Shown: positions 1-9,767 of the stretch, piece by piece
Position numbering within the stretch: the stretch's first letter is position 1
Layout: every line of letters begins with the position of its first letter
DNA from: Cellulophaga tyrosinoxydans
GTDB taxonomy: Bacteria > Bacteroidota > Bacteroidia > Flavobacteriales > Flavobacteriaceae
NCBI RefSeq assembly: GCF_900176415.1
Contig: NZ_FWXO01000007.1
Span: forward strand, 1-64,000
Length of the DNA: 64,000 bases
Direction of reading: 5' to 3'
Translations under genes and position numbers: made by a program
Notes under the pieces: model-generated
What the model was told of the DNA's origin: nothing
Seen by the model: only the letters and a program-made list of their open reading frames with translations
Databases searched by the model: none

Positions 1-198
1 AACAATACTTCATCCGAACCTAGCCCTTCGTATTCTTTAAGCTAATTCTTTAATCTAATTCTTTATCCAAATACCGTTTCCAGTACTTGAACGCTGTCTT
101 ACAATATGTCAATGAACTTCTTTAAATTTCAACACTCTTCGTAGCTCCTAACTACCCTCACTCACTCCTCTTCTAATGCCGTTCTCTCCGTAAGCGGG
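1..198 (-). other. Leader region of an rRNA operon (16S gene lies beyond the left edge)
   Basis: Read leftward from the promoter at 201-230, this stretch has no open reading frame. It contains a boxA-like antitermination sequence at 102-121 (minus strand GTTCATTGACATATTG), of the kind found in Bacteroidota rRNA leaders. The promoter-to-edge distance of about 200 nt fits a 16S rRNA gene starting just outside the window. The assignment rests on the boxA-like element, the strong promoter and the lack of coding potential; no mature rRNA sequence is present, so it is inference. Confidence 0.6.
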
Positions 199-200
199 TG

Positions 201-230
201 CAAATATACACACACTTTTTAATCCCACAA
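201..230 (-). promoter_or_regulatory. Strong Bacteroidota sigma-A type promoter, leftward
   Basis: On the minus strand TTG (230-228) is followed by 19 nt and then TATATTTG (208-201). This matches the Bacteroidota consensus TTG-N19-TAnnTTTG exactly. It fires away from the DUF4294 gene and toward the left edge, probably driving an rRNA operon. The 150 bp between it and the DUF4294 stop codon are very AT-rich and hold no gene that I can see. Confidence 0.75.
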
Positions 231-389
231 GACTTTTTAAAATCTTTTTTTTAAATATTTTTTGAAGTTTTTATTTCCAGCAAATAAAACTCTTATTTAC
301 AGCTTTTTAGATCTGAAAATATTTTGCAAAAAAAATGCATTAAATAAAAAAGGATTTTAAATTTAATAGATTGCTATGATATATGCAAA

Positions 390-1076
390 CTATTTATTGT
401 CTTTTTTATCGTTAGACCATTTATCAGTTAGCAACGAATAATCATAATTAAGCGCAGATTTCTGTCGTTCTAATTTAAAGTCCGAGAATGCGCGTTGCAA
501 AATATCTTCAATAAGATAATCTTCATGTACTAAATCTGGATGAAATTCTTCCTTAATACTAATGTCAAACATTTTTGCAGTCGTATTATACCAAAATGCC
601 CTCCAACCATTACGCAGCTCTTTAACCAAAGAGAAAGCTGTTATTCCTGTTTGTCTATGTATTAGTTTAATTAAAATTTGACCTTCGGTACGCGTAAGCT
701 TTTTTAATTCATCCGAAAATTCACCCTCTACATATTTTTGAACTTCTTTAGTATACTTTCTTTTTTGGGAATTTTTGGTAATCTTCATTAAACTATCATT
801 CAACTCTGTCAGCCTATCCGCTGCTAATTTAGCATATGGATACACTTTAAGTGTTTTTCGTCTTAATATATAGTACCGTAATTTTTCTTCATAACTAGAA
901 AATTTTAATGGACTAAATACATAAAACTCTTCTAATTCAATGGTGCTTTGCATTATGGAGTCACCTTCCATAATAATCATTTTTTCCGCTATAGAATCCA
1001 ATGGCTCCTCTTCCTCTTGTGCCCAACCATAGGAAGCAATAAGTATTAAAATGGAAAAAACATATTTACTTTTCAT
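390..1076 (-). CDS. DUF4294 domain-containing exported protein
   Basis: A 228-residue protein with an N-terminal signal peptide (MKSKYVFSILILIASYGWAQ) followed by an acidic linker. The body matches DUF4294, a family of unknown function in Flavobacteriia; typical pieces are YPYAKLAADRL and the tract LIKLIHRQTGITAF. It is probably exported to the periplasm or cell envelope. The frame extends 15 residues upstream (to 1121), but the start at 1076 is preferred because it puts the signal peptide at the N terminus. It is divergent from the M42 peptidase gene. No catalytic motif was recognised. Confidence 0.8.
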   Translation of the reverse strand: MKSKYVFSILILIASYGWAQEEEEPLDSIAEKMIIMEGDSIMQSTIELEEFYVFSPLKFSSYEEKLRYYILRRKTLKVYPYAKLAADRLTELNDSLMKITKNSQKRKYTKEVQKYVEGEFSDELKKLTRTEGQILIKLIHRQTGITAFSLVKELRNGWRAFWYNTTAKMFDISIKEEFHPDLVHEDYLIEDILQRAFSDFKLERQKSALNYDYSLLTDKWSNDKKDNK

Positions 1077-1179
1077 AATTTTACGAATCACAAAATTCTT
1101 GTCAAAATTAATAATAAACATAACGCTTTACTATTAAATAAAAGTGAATATTACTAACTTCGTTTTAAAATATACTTAA

Positions 1180-2268
1180 ATGAGCACAAAGAAAATTCTA
1201 ACTAAAAAATCTATAGATTTTTTTGAAAAATATCTTAATAATGCAGCTCCTACCGGTTATGAATGGGAAGGTCAAAAAATTTGGATGGAATACCTAAAAC
1301 CATATGTTGACACTTTTATTACAGATACATACGGTACTGCTGTTGGTGTAATTAATCCAGAGGCAAAATATAAAGTGGTTATTGAAGGTCACTCTGATGA
1401 AATATCATGGTATGTAAATTTCATTACTGATGATGGATTATTATATGTTATAAGAAATGGTGGTAGCGATCATCAAATAGCCCCATCTAAATGGGTGAAC
1501 ATACACACCAAGAAAGGAATTGTAAAAGGAATATTTGGATGGCCAGCAATTCATACTCGCGATAATTCTAAAGAAGAACCACCTAAATTAGATAACATAT
1601 TTATTGATATAGGCGCTAAAGACAAAAAAGAGGTTGAAAAAATGGGCGTACATGTTGGCTGCGTTATCACTTATCCTGACACATTTCAAATTTTAAATGG
1701 CAATAAATTTGTTTGTAGAGCTATTGATAATAGAGCTGGTGGATTTATGATTGCAGAAGTTGCTAGGCTTTTACATGAAAATAAGAAAAAACTTCCCTTT
1801 GGACTTTACATTACTAATTCTGTTCAGGAAGAAATTGGTTTACGCGGTGCGGAAATGATAACTCAAACCATAAAGCCAAATGTTGCTATCGTCACTGATG
1901 TTTGCCATGACACCACTACACCAATGATTGAAAAGAAAAAGCAAGGGCACACTGCTATAGGTGATGGTCCAGTAATTTCTTATGCTCCTGCTGTGCAAAA
2001 CAAACTTAGAGAAAGAATTATTGAAACTGCCGAGGCAAATAAAATACCATTTCAAAGAATGGCTTCTTCAAGATATACTGGGACCGATACGGATGCTTTT
2101 GCCTATAGTAATGGCGGTGTAGCTTCAGCTCTAATTTCATTACCTTTAAGATACATGCATACAACTGTTGAAACCGTTCACCAAGATGATGTTGAAAATG
2201 TAATTAGATTAATTTACGAAACATTATTGAATATAAAAGAAGGAGAGACTTTTAGCTACTTTGAGTAA
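1180..2268 (+). CDS. M42 family metallopeptidase (glutamyl aminopeptidase/FrvX type)
   Basis: A 362-residue cytosolic aminopeptidase of the M42/M20 superfamily with a co-catalytic dinuclear metal site. Visible metal and catalytic motifs are GHSDE near residues 70-74, the AIDNRAG motif near 181-187 (bridging Asp183), QEEIG near 216-220 (catalytic Glu and metal Glu), TDVCHD near 239-244 and a late His in RYMHTT. Length is normal for the family (about 350-365). These enzymes form tetrahedral dodecamers that trim peptides released by proteolysis. It is followed after 43 bp by a Nudix gene in the same direction, so the two may be cotranscribed. Confidence 0.93.
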   Translation: MSTKKILTKKSIDFFEKYLNNAAPTGYEWEGQKIWMEYLKPYVDTFITDTYGTAVGVINPEAKYKVVIEGHSDEISWYVNFITDDGLLYVIRNGGSDHQIAPSKWVNIHTKKGIVKGIFGWPAIHTRDNSKEEPPKLDNIFIDIGAKDKKEVEKMGVHVGCVITYPDTFQILNGNKFVCRAIDNRAGGFMIAEVARLLHENKKKLPFGLYITNSVQEEIGLRGAEMITQTIKPNVAIVTDVCHDTTTPMIEKKKQGHTAIGDGPVISYAPAVQNKLRERIIETAEANKIPFQRMASSRYTGTDTDAFAYSNGGVASALISLPLRYMHTTVETVHQDDVENVIRLIYETLLNIKEGETFSYFE

Positions 2269-2311
2269 AATTCATATTTAATCATCTCAAGTGAACTTTT
2301 ATTGATTTAAA

Positions 2312-2869
2312 ATGGAAGAATTAATTGATGTATTGGATGACCATGGAAATAAAACTGGAGAAACAGTATTAAAATCTATAGCCCATAAGCAAGGTATTTT
2401 TCATCAAACCGTTCATATTTGGTTTTATACTAAAAATCATCAAATTTTATTACAGCAAAGAGGGAAGGAAAAAGACACTTTCCCTCTTCTTTTTGACGTC
2501 TCAGTAGCTGGGCATATTTCAGCCGGAGAATCTATTGAAGATGCCGCAATTAGAGAAATTAAAGAGGAAATTGGAATTACAATTGCCAAAGATCAGTTGA
2601 AAAAGATTGGTGTTTTTAAATCAGTACAAAAACACAGCGCAACTCTTATAGATTGTGAATTTCATCATACATTTATTTCAGAATTAAAAGTTCCTTTAAA
2701 TAAGTTAACTAAACAAGATAGCGAAGTGGCTGATTTAAAACTCACTTCGCTTTTAAAATTTTCTGAAGAAACATGGGGATTAGCCAATTTAAAAAAATAT
2801 GTTCCCCATAGCACTGAATACTATAAGACCATTATTAAGGCTATAAAAAAAGAATTACAAGTTTTTTAA
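2312..2869 (+). CDS. Nudix hydrolase, isopentenyl-diphosphate isomerase-like
   Basis: A 185-residue Nudix protein. The box GX5EX7REUXEEXGU is intact at residues 67-89 (G67, E73, R81-E82, E85-E86, G88), so Mg2+ binding and pyrophosphate hydrolysis are expected. The N terminus ([15 protein letters not shown]) and the HQTVHIWFY strand resemble the YfcD/IDI-like subgroup often annotated as isopentenyl-diphosphate delta-isomerase; from this sequence a Nudix hydrolase of unknown substrate is the safer call. Its 3' end overlaps the convergent hisS by 15 bp. Confidence 0.85.
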   Translation: MEELIDVLDDHGNKTGETVLKSIAHKQGIFHQTVHIWFYTKNHQILLQQRGKEKDTFPLLFDVSVAGHISAGESIEDAAIREIKEEIGITIAKDQLKKIGVFKSVQKHSATLIDCEFHHTFISELKVPLNKLTKQDSEVADLKLTSLLKFSEETWGLANLKKYVPHSTEYYKTIIKAIKKELQVF

Positions 2870-4537
2870 AAACTCTTCTGCCTTATCCAAACTATAGGTT
2901 TCTTGTGTGTTCTCGTTTATGTTTTTAACAGTAAACGTAGCGCTTTTTAATTCGTCTTCACGAATAATTACTATATATGGAACGTTTTTATTTGTAGCGA
3001 ATTTAAATTGCTTATTCTCTTGTTTTTGATTTGTAGCGCTATCTGGGTATAAATCAGCTTTAACTCCATTTTTTCTGAACAAGGTCACCAATTTTAAAGC
3101 CTGAAATGCTTCTGCTTCTCCGTAGTTCATAAAAAGAACTTGCAAGGATTGATCTATAGCTTCTGGAAATAAGTCTAATTCTTCTAAAACGAGATAAATA
3201 CGATCTAGACCAAATGAAATACCTACTCCGCTCACATCTTTTAAGCCAAAAATACCCGTTAAATCATCATAACGACCACCTCCACCTATAGAACCCATTT
3301 GGACAGATTTTGGCGCTGCTACTTCAAAAATAGCTCCTGTATAGTAATTTAATCCACGAGCTAAAGTAACGTCTATTGCTAATTGCGCGGTTGATAACCC
3401 TATATCCGATACCGCATCTATTATAAAACGAAGTTCCTGTACTCCTTTAGAACCTTCCTCTGAAACAGCAAGTAGTTTTTCAAGTGCATTTAATTGATCA
3501 TTATTTGTCCCTGATAATGAAAATAAAGGCGCAGCTTTCTCGATAGAAGCCTCAGAAATACCTTTTTCTAGCATTTCTTTTTTAACACCCTCTTCCCCAA
3601 TCTTATCTAATTTGTCAAGTGCAACCGTAAAATCAATTAAATTATTTTTTGCTCCGATTACTTCAGCAATACCTGCGAGAATTTTTCTATTGTTTAATTT
3701 AATCGTTACACCCTCTAACTTTAAAGCAGAAAAAACAGCATCATACAGCTGTACAAATTCTACCTCTTGTAGTAAAGAATTGGAACCTACAACATCAGCA
3801 TCACATTGATAAAATTCTCTAAATCGGCCTTTTTGAGGTCTGTCTGCTCTCCAAACAGGTTGAATTTGATATCTTTTAAAAGGAAAGTCAATTTCATTTT
3901 GATGCATTACTACGTAACGTGCAAAAGGCACCGTAAGATCGTAACGTAATGCTTTTTCTGAGATATGACTCCCTAAATACTTCGTGCCCATTTCGAAATA
4001 GAACTCACCAAAAATTCCAATAGATAAGTTGGTTAAACTTTTATCCTCATCAACTCCATTAATTAAAACTTCTTTCCAATCTTCCTTATTTACGAAAACT
4101 TCAATTTTATTCCATAAATCATTAGCTAAATTATTTAAATCGATTACTGATTCATCAAATTTAATTTGCTTGTCTTTTCTCAAAATTTCAGGGAGTACTT
4201 TTACAAAATTCAACCCATAAGAATTCATTTCTTCTTTAACTGTGCCATTTAAATAAATTCTTAAATGATATAATGACAGCTTAATCGTTTTTATTAAATT
4301 CTCATTGAAACTCCTTAAAAAATCTCCTGAGTTTAATATTTTGAAAATTAATCGATCACCTTCATCACCATACTTTCCCATTAAGGTATCTGAATTTTCG
4401 AATGAAGGAGTTTCGATAGGTTGAAAACCAAAAGTTTGGAAATTCTTTTTAATGATATCAAAAATATAATTTCGTTTTACTACTTCTGAAGGTGTAAAAT
4501 CTCTTGTTCCTTTAGGTATTGATGGTTTTTGCGCCAT
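2855..4537 (-). CDS. hisS: Histidyl-tRNA synthetase with an approximately 100-residue insertion
   Basis: A class IIa aminoacyl-tRNA synthetase charging tRNA-His. Motif 1 lies near residues 40-50, motif 2 is [13 protein letters not shown] near 239-251, the HisRS signature ARGLNYYTG follows, and GGGGRYDDL lies before the C-terminal anticodon-binding domain. At 560 residues it is about 100 longer than the flavobacterial enzymes I know of (around 455-460). The extra sequence sits between GDFL (residue 74) and ISEKALRYD (residue 192), where I expect only about 20 residues. The reading frame is open throughout, so it is an in-frame insertion and not a frameshift. Catalytic motifs are intact, so it should be active. 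Confidence 0.93.
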   Translation of the reverse strand: MAQKPSIPKGTRDFTPSEVVKRNYIFDIIKKNFQTFGFQPIETPSFENSDTLMGKYGDEGDRLIFKILNSGDFLRSFNENLIKTIKLSLYHLRIYLNGTVKEEMNSYGLNFVKVLPEILRKDKQIKFDESVIDLNNLANDLWNKIEVFVNKEDWKEVLINGVDEDKSLTNLSIGIFGEFYFEMGTKYLGSHISEKALRYDLTVPFARYVVMHQNEIDFPFKRYQIQPVWRADRPQKGRFREFYQCDADVVGSNSLLQEVEFVQLYDAVFSALKLEGVTIKLNNRKILAGIAEVIGAKNNLIDFTVALDKLDKIGEEGVKKEMLEKGISEASIEKAAPLFSLSGTNNDQLNALEKLLAVSEEGSKGVQELRFIIDAVSDIGLSTAQLAIDVTLARGLNYYTGAIFEVAAPKSVQMGSIGGGGRYDDLTGIFGLKDVSGVGISFGLDRIYLVLEELDLFPEAIDQSLQVLFMNYGEAEAFQALKLVTLFRKNGVKADLYPDSATNQKQENKQFKFATNKNVPYIVIIREDELKSATFTVKNINENTQETYSLDKAEEFLKNL

Positions 4538-4641
4538 TTTATAATTTATATTAGTCTTCGAATATTCTCAGACACGATTTTATATTGACTTTGATATGTT
4601 AAAGAATGCCAACGTTTTTAAACTGGTTTGTAAATATCGAC

Positions 4642-5112
4642 TTATCCTATGACTTTTTCAAACCATTGATATAGCTCTCCTTTAGTAATTACTGCACCTT
4701 TTTGAATGAGCTCGAACTTGTCTAAATTTTTATCTTCTTTATACGCTTTTACAGCTGATAAATACTCCACAAAATCTGACTGCCAATTTTTGCGAAACCA
4801 AGCAAAACCAACATCGGTAGTTAAATCTATTTCAGGGTTCATCACTTTCACTGAAATAAGTTTCATTTCTTTATCAGTTAAATGAAACATATGCATTTGT
4901 TGTGCAGAAATATTTTCAACATACTCCACCTTTGCTAGCACTCCTTCCCATACTAAATCGGAGAAAATATCAATTTCCTCTTCTGCTACCTCAGGCTTAT
5001 TATTTTTTATATCATTCCATTCATCAGCAGTTATCGTTTGGGTGGCAAGAAAATTAATAAACTCTTGGTGCAATTCTTCTAATTGCTGCTTTGTAAGTCT
5101 TGTATACTTCAT
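4642..5112 (-). CDS. DUF6495 family protein
   Basis: A 156-residue soluble protein without signal peptide or membrane segment. It begins MKYTRLTKQQLEELHQEF and contains the stretches EEEIDIFSDLVWEGVL and DLTTDVGFAWFRKNW, which I recognise as a conserved Bacteroidota family (DUF6495) of unknown function. It is on the same strand as hisS, 104 bp upstream of it, and is separated from the preceding TonB receptor gene by a terminator at 5168-5198. No catalytic motif was seen. Confidence 0.7.
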   Translation of the reverse strand: MKYTRLTKQQLEELHQEFINFLATQTITADEWNDIKNNKPEVAEEEIDIFSDLVWEGVLAKVEYVENISAQQMHMFHLTDKEMKLISVKVMNPEIDLTTDVGFAWFRKNWQSDFVEYLSAVKAYKEDKNLDKFELIQKGAVITKGELYQWFEKVIG

Positions 5113-5167
5113 TCCTTCTTTACTTTCTTGAAATACATTTGGTTAATTTCAAAATATTGGCAAAAAT

Positions 5168-5198
5168 AAAAAGGCTGCACAAATAGTACAGCCTTTTT
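5168..5198 (-). terminator. Intrinsic terminator after the TonB receptor gene
   Basis: A perfect 10-bp stem (AAAAAGGCTG at 5168-5177 with CAGCCTTTTT at 5189-5198) and an 11-nt loop. On the minus strand the stem ends in a U run. It sits 25 bp downstream of the receptor stop codon and upstream of the DUF6495 gene. Confidence 0.85.
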
Positions 5199-5222
5199 AA
5201 GATTTAATATTATTTATTTTTA

Positions 5223-8200
5223 CTAGAAGATATAACGTACACCAAATTGTGCTTGCCATCTTGAAGCCAAACTAGCATCAAACCCGTAGGTTTTTGTTAA
5301 ATTGGGATCAAAAGTATAGGTTGGTGTATTTGTAGCATCTACAGAAACTCCAATAGGACTCACGTTATTTGGCTGTTGAATAATTCCCCAGTTAGAGTTA
5401 ATTAAGTTTCCTAAGTTTAGCACATCAACACTAAATTGAATCTTGTTGTCATTATTAAAGGTATAATCCTGTAATAACTTAAGATCCCAACGACCTCTCC
5501 AAGGTGCTAAAGCCCCATAACGCTCCATATATTTTCCTCTATTTTCACTTAAATAATCATCTTGCTGAATATAAGCTTCAAAAGCTTCGGCTTGACCAGC
5601 TCCTGAAAATTGCATTTGCCCAACTTCTGCTGCTGTAGGAATATATAATAAATCATTATTTTGGAAAGAACTATCTCCGTTTAAATTACCTGCATAGGTA
5701 TAATTGTAACGTGCACCTTGACCGTATTCAAAGAAAGTAGAAATGGTTGTATTCCATTTTCCTTGACCATATTCAAAGTTTTTAGATAAAACACCAATGA
5801 ATCTATGCGTATCGCCGTATTTAGAAAAACCTAACACATCTTGATTTGCATTGCCTAAATTTGGATTGAAGTCAAAGGCATCTCCAGTAATTTCAGCTTC
5901 AATAGAGTTTACATCTTTAGCATTTAAATAGCTATATGCCGCCATAGCATACAAACCATTATTGAAATTTTTCTGTGCTTTTAAAGAGGCATTCCATACT
6001 CTTCCTTTATCAGAGTTTGTAAATACATACGCACTGGTTGGACCACCAAAAGTATTTGTAGCATAATCTCCTGCTTCATAAACTGGTCTATTATCCCCAG
6101 GAGCATTTAATGTGCCTGAAGGACTGTTTAAACCCCAGTTTTGAACGTGCGCAGCATTCATGTCTTTTGTATAAGAAACATCAGCAGTAAATACAATATT
6201 ATTTTCAAAACGATGATCAACTCCTAAATTAGTTCTCCAAACTTGTGGCCATTTAAAATCAGGATCAACTGCTTGATAGAAAAAGAAATCTACCCCTTGA
6301 ACTTGGTTACCTAACCATACAAACGGCAATCTACCTGTAAATACACCAGTACCACCACGTAATTGTGTTGTTTTATCTCCTTTAATATCCCAGTTAAAAC
6401 CTAATCTAGGAGAAATTAACCAATTATTGTTAGGCAATTGTTCAGAATTAATAGTTGTCTGCTCACCTGTATTTGGATTATAATATAAATTATCTGGTTG
6501 ATAAGTTCCTTTTCTAGCTATGTTTTCGCTGATCTTATCTCTTGTATCAAAATAAAGCGGTTTATCAAAACGAACACCGTATGTTAATTTTAAATTATCC
6601 GTCGCACTCCACTCGTCTTGCACATAGAAGGACAACTGGCCAACATTTGTTTCTGCAAGTGCCCATCCCTGGCCATCAGGAAATTGATTATTATTCGCAA
6701 ATGTACCTTCAGCTCCTTGAATCAGCCCATCGATTAAACCGCCTGGCTGCGCATTATCTAAAAACTCTTGAACACTTCTAAAGTTTCCAAAATAATCATT
6801 AGCTATAGGAAAACCAAAGGTTCCGCCATAGACACCTAAATTAAACGAGTTATCGAACTCAAATTTCTCAAAAGAAAAACCAATTGTATAGGTATGGTCT
6901 CCTTTAAAAATGTTCATATTATTGGTAAACTGAAACACCTTTTGATCCAATCTATTGTGAATAGAGAAAGGTTCATGTCCCGCAATAATATAATTAGAAC
7001 CCGCACCATCTTGAATTATAATACTTGGAGCTGGCGTCGAAAGTGGATTACGGAAATCATCGAAATGTGTATAACCTACTTGCAATTTATTTGTTACTTC
7101 ATCAGATAATGTAGAGTTTAACTCTAGTTGAATAGAATTTAGCTTGTTATTAATTTCATATCCAGACTTTTCAAATTGCAATGTTGAGAAGCTAGGACCT
7201 CTCACCCCAATTGCGGTAGGGTGTGCTGGCTTCTCACTAGAAGCATCTAGGAAATTATAGATTAACGCCAATCTGTTGTTATCATTGATGTTCCAATCTA
7301 ATTTAAAAAGACCTTTAGTAGAACCAGAACCATAAGTAAACCCATTATATGCACCAGAATCATAACCTAAACCGGCTAATGCAGATTGCACTGCCATTAA
7401 ATCACTTTCTAAAACACGTGATTCATTAATTGCTCCAGACCCCGTATTAGGAACCCAACCATTGCTCCCTAAATCGTCTCTTTCTTCTTTTTCAAAGTTC
7501 GCAAAGAAGAATAATTTATTTTTTACAATTGGCCCACCTATACTTATACCATATTGATTTTGTGATAATTTAGGCTTAATAACATCTTCACCTTTTACTT
7601 TACCACCAGTTAAATCTTCATTTCTAAAAAAGCCATAAACCGTACCATGAAATTCATTAGTACCACTTTTAGTAACTGCATTTACGGTTGCTCCGGTAAA
7701 CCCTGACTGCGAAACATCATAAGGTGCAGTGGAAACTTGTATTTGTTCAATAGCATCTAAAGAAATTGGCTGTGAGCCTGTTTGTCCACCTGGAGTTGGC
7801 GAATCTAAACCAAATGGATTATTAAAAATAGCCCCATCTAAAGAAAAGTTATTATACTGATCATTACGTCCCCCAAAAGAATTTCCACTTGCCGTAGGCT
7901 CTAATCTTGTAAAATCTTGAGCAGATCTTGAAATGGTTGGTAATCGAGTAAGTTCTCTTTTGCCTACACTCGTTTCTGCACCAGTGCGATCACTACCGAA
8001 AGTACCGCTTTGATCCGATACCACTACAACTTCATCCAGTGCTTGACTATCTGATTGTAAAATTGTATTTAAATTAAATGTTTGTCCTAAGGTCAAATAA
8101 ACATCATATTTTACTTGAGTTTTATAACCCACATAAGAAATGGTGATTTCATAAGGACCACCTACTCTAAGGTTTAACAAATTAAATCTACCATCTTCAT

Positions 8201-8378
8201 TAGAAATTGCACCATAATTTGTACCCGTAGGGGTGTGAATTGCCACGATATTTGCCCCTAATAAAGGTTCATCAGTATCATCAACAATTAGTCCTTTAAT
8301 ATTTGAGGTCGTAACCTGTGCCATAGCTCCAAAGGAGACAATGCACAACAAGAGTGCTGAAAAAGCCTTTTTTAACAT
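5223..8378 (-). CDS. Oar-like TonB-dependent outer-membrane receptor
   Basis: A 1051-residue outer-membrane protein. Residues 1-20 form a signal peptide (MLKKAFSALLLCIVSFGAMA). Residues 22-110 form a CarboxypepD-regulatory-like beta-sandwich (IKGLIVDDTDEPLLGANIVA). A TonB plug follows, with the typical tracts RNDQYNNFSLDGA and QISVSTAPYDVSQSGFTG-like sequence, then a large beta-barrel ending in the aromatic terminus FGVRYIF. Overall this matches the Oar/TBDR subgroup that acts without a SusD lipoprotein, and no susD neighbour is present. The substrate cannot be told; Oar relatives transport proteins or peptides in some bacteria. Monocistronic, bounded by terminators on both sides. Confidence 0.9.
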   Translation of the reverse strand: MLKKAFSALLLCIVSFGAMAQVTTSNIKGLIVDDTDEPLLGANIVAIHTPTGTNYGAISNEDGRFNLLNLRVGGPYEITISYVGYKTQVKYDVYLTLGQTFNLNTILQSDSQALDEVVVVSDQSGTFGSDRTGAETSVGKRELTRLPTISRSAQDFTRLEPTASGNSFGGRNDQYNNFSLDGAIFNNPFGLDSPTPGGQTGSQPISLDAIEQIQVSTAPYDVSQSGFTGATVNAVTKSGTNEFHGTVYGFFRNEDLTGGKVKGEDVIKPKLSQNQYGISIGGPIVKNKLFFFANFEKEERDDLGSNGWVPNTGSGAINESRVLESDLMAVQSALAGLGYDSGAYNGFTYGSGSTKGLFKLDWNINDNNRLALIYNFLDASSEKPAHPTAIGVRGPSFSTLQFEKSGYEINNKLNSIQLELNSTLSDEVTNKLQVGYTHFDDFRNPLSTPAPSIIIQDGAGSNYIIAGHEPFSIHNRLDQKVFQFTNNMNIFKGDHTYTIGFSFEKFEFDNSFNLGVYGGTFGFPIANDYFGNFRSVQEFLDNAQPGGLIDGLIQGAEGTFANNNQFPDGQGWALAETNVGQLSFYVQDEWSATDNLKLTYGVRFDKPLYFDTRDKISENIARKGTYQPDNLYYNPNTGEQTTINSEQLPNNNWLISPRLGFNWDIKGDKTTQLRGGTGVFTGRLPFVWLGNQVQGVDFFFYQAVDPDFKWPQVWRTNLGVDHRFENNIVFTADVSYTKDMNAAHVQNWGLNSPSGTLNAPGDNRPVYEAGDYATNTFGGPTSAYVFTNSDKGRVWNASLKAQKNFNNGLYAMAAYSYLNAKDVNSIEAEITGDAFDFNPNLGNANQDVLGFSKYGDTHRFIGVLSKNFEYGQGKWNTTISTFFEYGQGARYNYTYAGNLNGDSSFQNNDLLYIPTAAEVGQMQFSGAGQAEAFEAYIQQDDYLSENRGKYMERYGALAPWRGRWDLKLLQDYTFNNDNKIQFSVDVLNLGNLINSNWGIIQQPNNVSPIGVSVDATNTPTYTFDPNLTKTYGFDASLASRWQAQFGVRYIF

Positions 8379-8419
8379 ATTAGTTTGAGTTTTTTAGTTT
8401 GGTACAAGTTACTAGAAAT

Positions 8420-8453
8420 AAAAAAGGAGTTATGCGTGCATAACTCCTTTTTT
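8420..8453 (-). terminator. Intrinsic terminator of the rpsF-rpsR-rplI operon
   Basis: A 16-bp perfect inverted repeat (arms 8420-8435 and 8438-8453) with A6 on the left and T6 on the right. It lies between the rplI stop and the receptor start, so it ends the ribosomal operon on the minus strand. Confidence 0.88.
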
Positions 8454-8479
8454 ATAATAATTTGTCAACTGTTTGTTAA

Positions 8480-8929
8480 CTATTTTTCTCCTACAACTTC
8501 GAAAGGGAAATCAACTACCACATCTCTGTGTAATCTAATTTGCGCATTGTAAGGTCCTGTTCTTTTAATAGCACCACCTTGTATAGAGATGTACTTTTTA
8601 TCGATTTCTTGACCTTCTTTTGCTAAAGCATCTGCTAAATCAATATTAGTAACTGATCCGAATAATTTATCGGCAGCACCAGACTTTGCAGTAATCTTAA
8701 TTTCAAGTTGTTTAATTGCTTCTGCAGTTTTGTTTGCTGCGTCAACAATTTTCTTTTCTTTATGAGCTCTTTGCTTTAAATTTTCAGCTAAAACTTTTTT
8801 AGCAGAAACTGTAGCCATAGTAGCTAATCCATTAGGAATTAAATAATTTCTTCCGTAACCATTTTTTACAGTTACTAAATCATCTTTAAAACCTAAGTTT
8901 TGTACGTCTTCTTTTAATATAAGTTCCAT
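8480..8929 (-). CDS. rplI: 50S ribosomal protein L9
   Basis: A 149-residue protein of the normal L9 length. The N-terminal rRNA-binding domain carries the signature GYGRNYLIPNGLA near residues 24-36 and is followed by the long connecting helix (QRAHKEKKIVDAANK) and a C-terminal globular domain ending in RLHRDVVVDFPFEVV. L9 binds 23S rRNA near the L1 stalk and limits frameshifting. It is the last gene of rpsF-rpsR-rplI, 13 bp after rpsR, and is followed by a strong terminator. Confidence 0.97.
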   Translation of the reverse strand: MELILKEDVQNLGFKDDLVTVKNGYGRNYLIPNGLATMATVSAKKVLAENLKQRAHKEKKIVDAANKTAEAIKQLEIKITAKSGAADKLFGSVTNIDLADALAKEGQEIDKKYISIQGGAIKRTGPYNAQIRLHRDVVVDFPFEVVGEK

Positions 8930-8942
8930 TGTCCGTTTCTTT

Positions 8943-9239
8943 TTATTTTAATAAATCACCAACATATGGCATTAATGCTAAATGACGTGCTCTTTTAACA
9001 GCAACAGCCACTTTTCTTTGGTATTTTAAAGAAGTACCAGTTAATCTTCTTGGAAGTAACTTACCTTGTTCGTTTACCAATTTAATTAAAAAGTCTGGAT
9101 CTTTGTAATCTACATACTTAATACCAGATTTTTTAAAACGACAATATTTTTTTTGCGAATTTGTATCAATATTTAACGGTGTTAAATATCTGATTTCTCC
9201 GTCTTTTTTTCCTTTTGCTTGTTGTTCTATAGATGACAT
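8943..9239 (-). CDS. rpsR: 30S ribosomal protein S18
   Basis: A 98-residue S18. The conserved core reads [25 protein letters not shown] and ends [14 protein letters not shown], with the typical basic C terminus that contacts 16S rRNA and S6. The N terminus ([21 protein letters not shown]) is the longer form usual in Flavobacteriia. It lies 5 bp after rpsF and 13 bp before rplI, in the usual operon order. S18 and S6 form a heterodimer in the small subunit platform. Confidence 0.97.
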   Translation of the reverse strand: MSSIEQQAKGKKDGEIRYLTPLNIDTNSQKKYCRFKKSGIKYVDYKDPDFLIKLVNEQGKLLPRRLTGTSLKYQRKVAVAVKRARHLALMPYVGDLLK

Positions 9240-9244
9240 ATTCC

Positions 9245-9583
9245 TTAAGCTTTAGTTTTTAACTTTGTTCTTCTTCTTTCTGCCCATGAAATAGCATGCT
9301 TGTCTAACTTTACAGTTAAAAAACGCATAACACGTTCATCTCTTCTGAATTCTAACTCAAAAGGACCAACGGCCTCTCCTGGAGCTGCAAATTCAAACAA
9401 ATGGTAAAAACCACTCTTTTTGTGTTGTATTGGGTAAGCCAATTTTTTTAGGCCCCAATTTTCTTTAGATACCATCTTGGCATCTTTGCTAATTAAGAAA
9501 TCTTCAAATTTCTTAACTGTTTCCTCTATCTGAGTATCAGATAGAACGGGATTTAGAATGAAAACAGTTTCGTAATGATTCAT
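9245..9583 (-). CDS. rpsF: 30S ribosomal protein S6
   Basis: A 112-residue S6. It begins [16 protein letters not shown], the standard first strand of the ferredoxin-like fold, and carries [19 protein letters not shown] and [18 protein letters not shown]. It pairs with S18 in the 30S platform. It is first in the rpsF-rpsR-rplI operon and has a consensus promoter at 9607-9637, placing the transcription start only about 15-20 nt upstream of the ATG. Confidence 0.97.
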   Translation of the reverse strand: MNHYETVFILNPVLSDTQIEETVKKFEDFLISKDAKMVSKENWGLKKLAYPIQHKKSGFYHLFEFAAPGEAVGPFELEFRRDERVMRFLTVKLDKHAISWAERRRTKLKTKA

Positions 9584-9606
9584 ATTAATATATATTTTTA
9601 GGAGCG

Positions 9607-9637
9607 CAAAAGTAATAATATTTCTGACTTATCACAA
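9607..9637 (-). promoter_or_regulatory. Promoter of rpsF-rpsR-rplI
   Basis: On the minus strand TTG (9637-9635) is followed by 20 nt and TACTTTTG (9614-9607), matching the Bacteroidota consensus. The expected start site lies just upstream of the rpsF ATG at 9583, giving a very short leader. Confidence 0.7.
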
Positions 9638-9767
9638 GATTTAATGAAAATCTTCGTTATAAGGTTCGAGAGTTATTAACAATCGAATAAAAAAAGAAAC
9701 TTAACCTAAACCTTAATAGTGCTTTTTACTGAATACACAACATATTATACCATGTTCACATCTTTTG

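Noticed and set aside
3965-4315. Intein in hisS
   Set aside because: No Cys/Ser at the insert start, no terminal His-Asn, and the length of about 100 residues is too short for a splicing domain.
6542-7109. Short plus-strand ORFs inside the TonB receptor gene
   Set aside because: They lie opposite the conserved barrel of the receptor and have no start or family signals.
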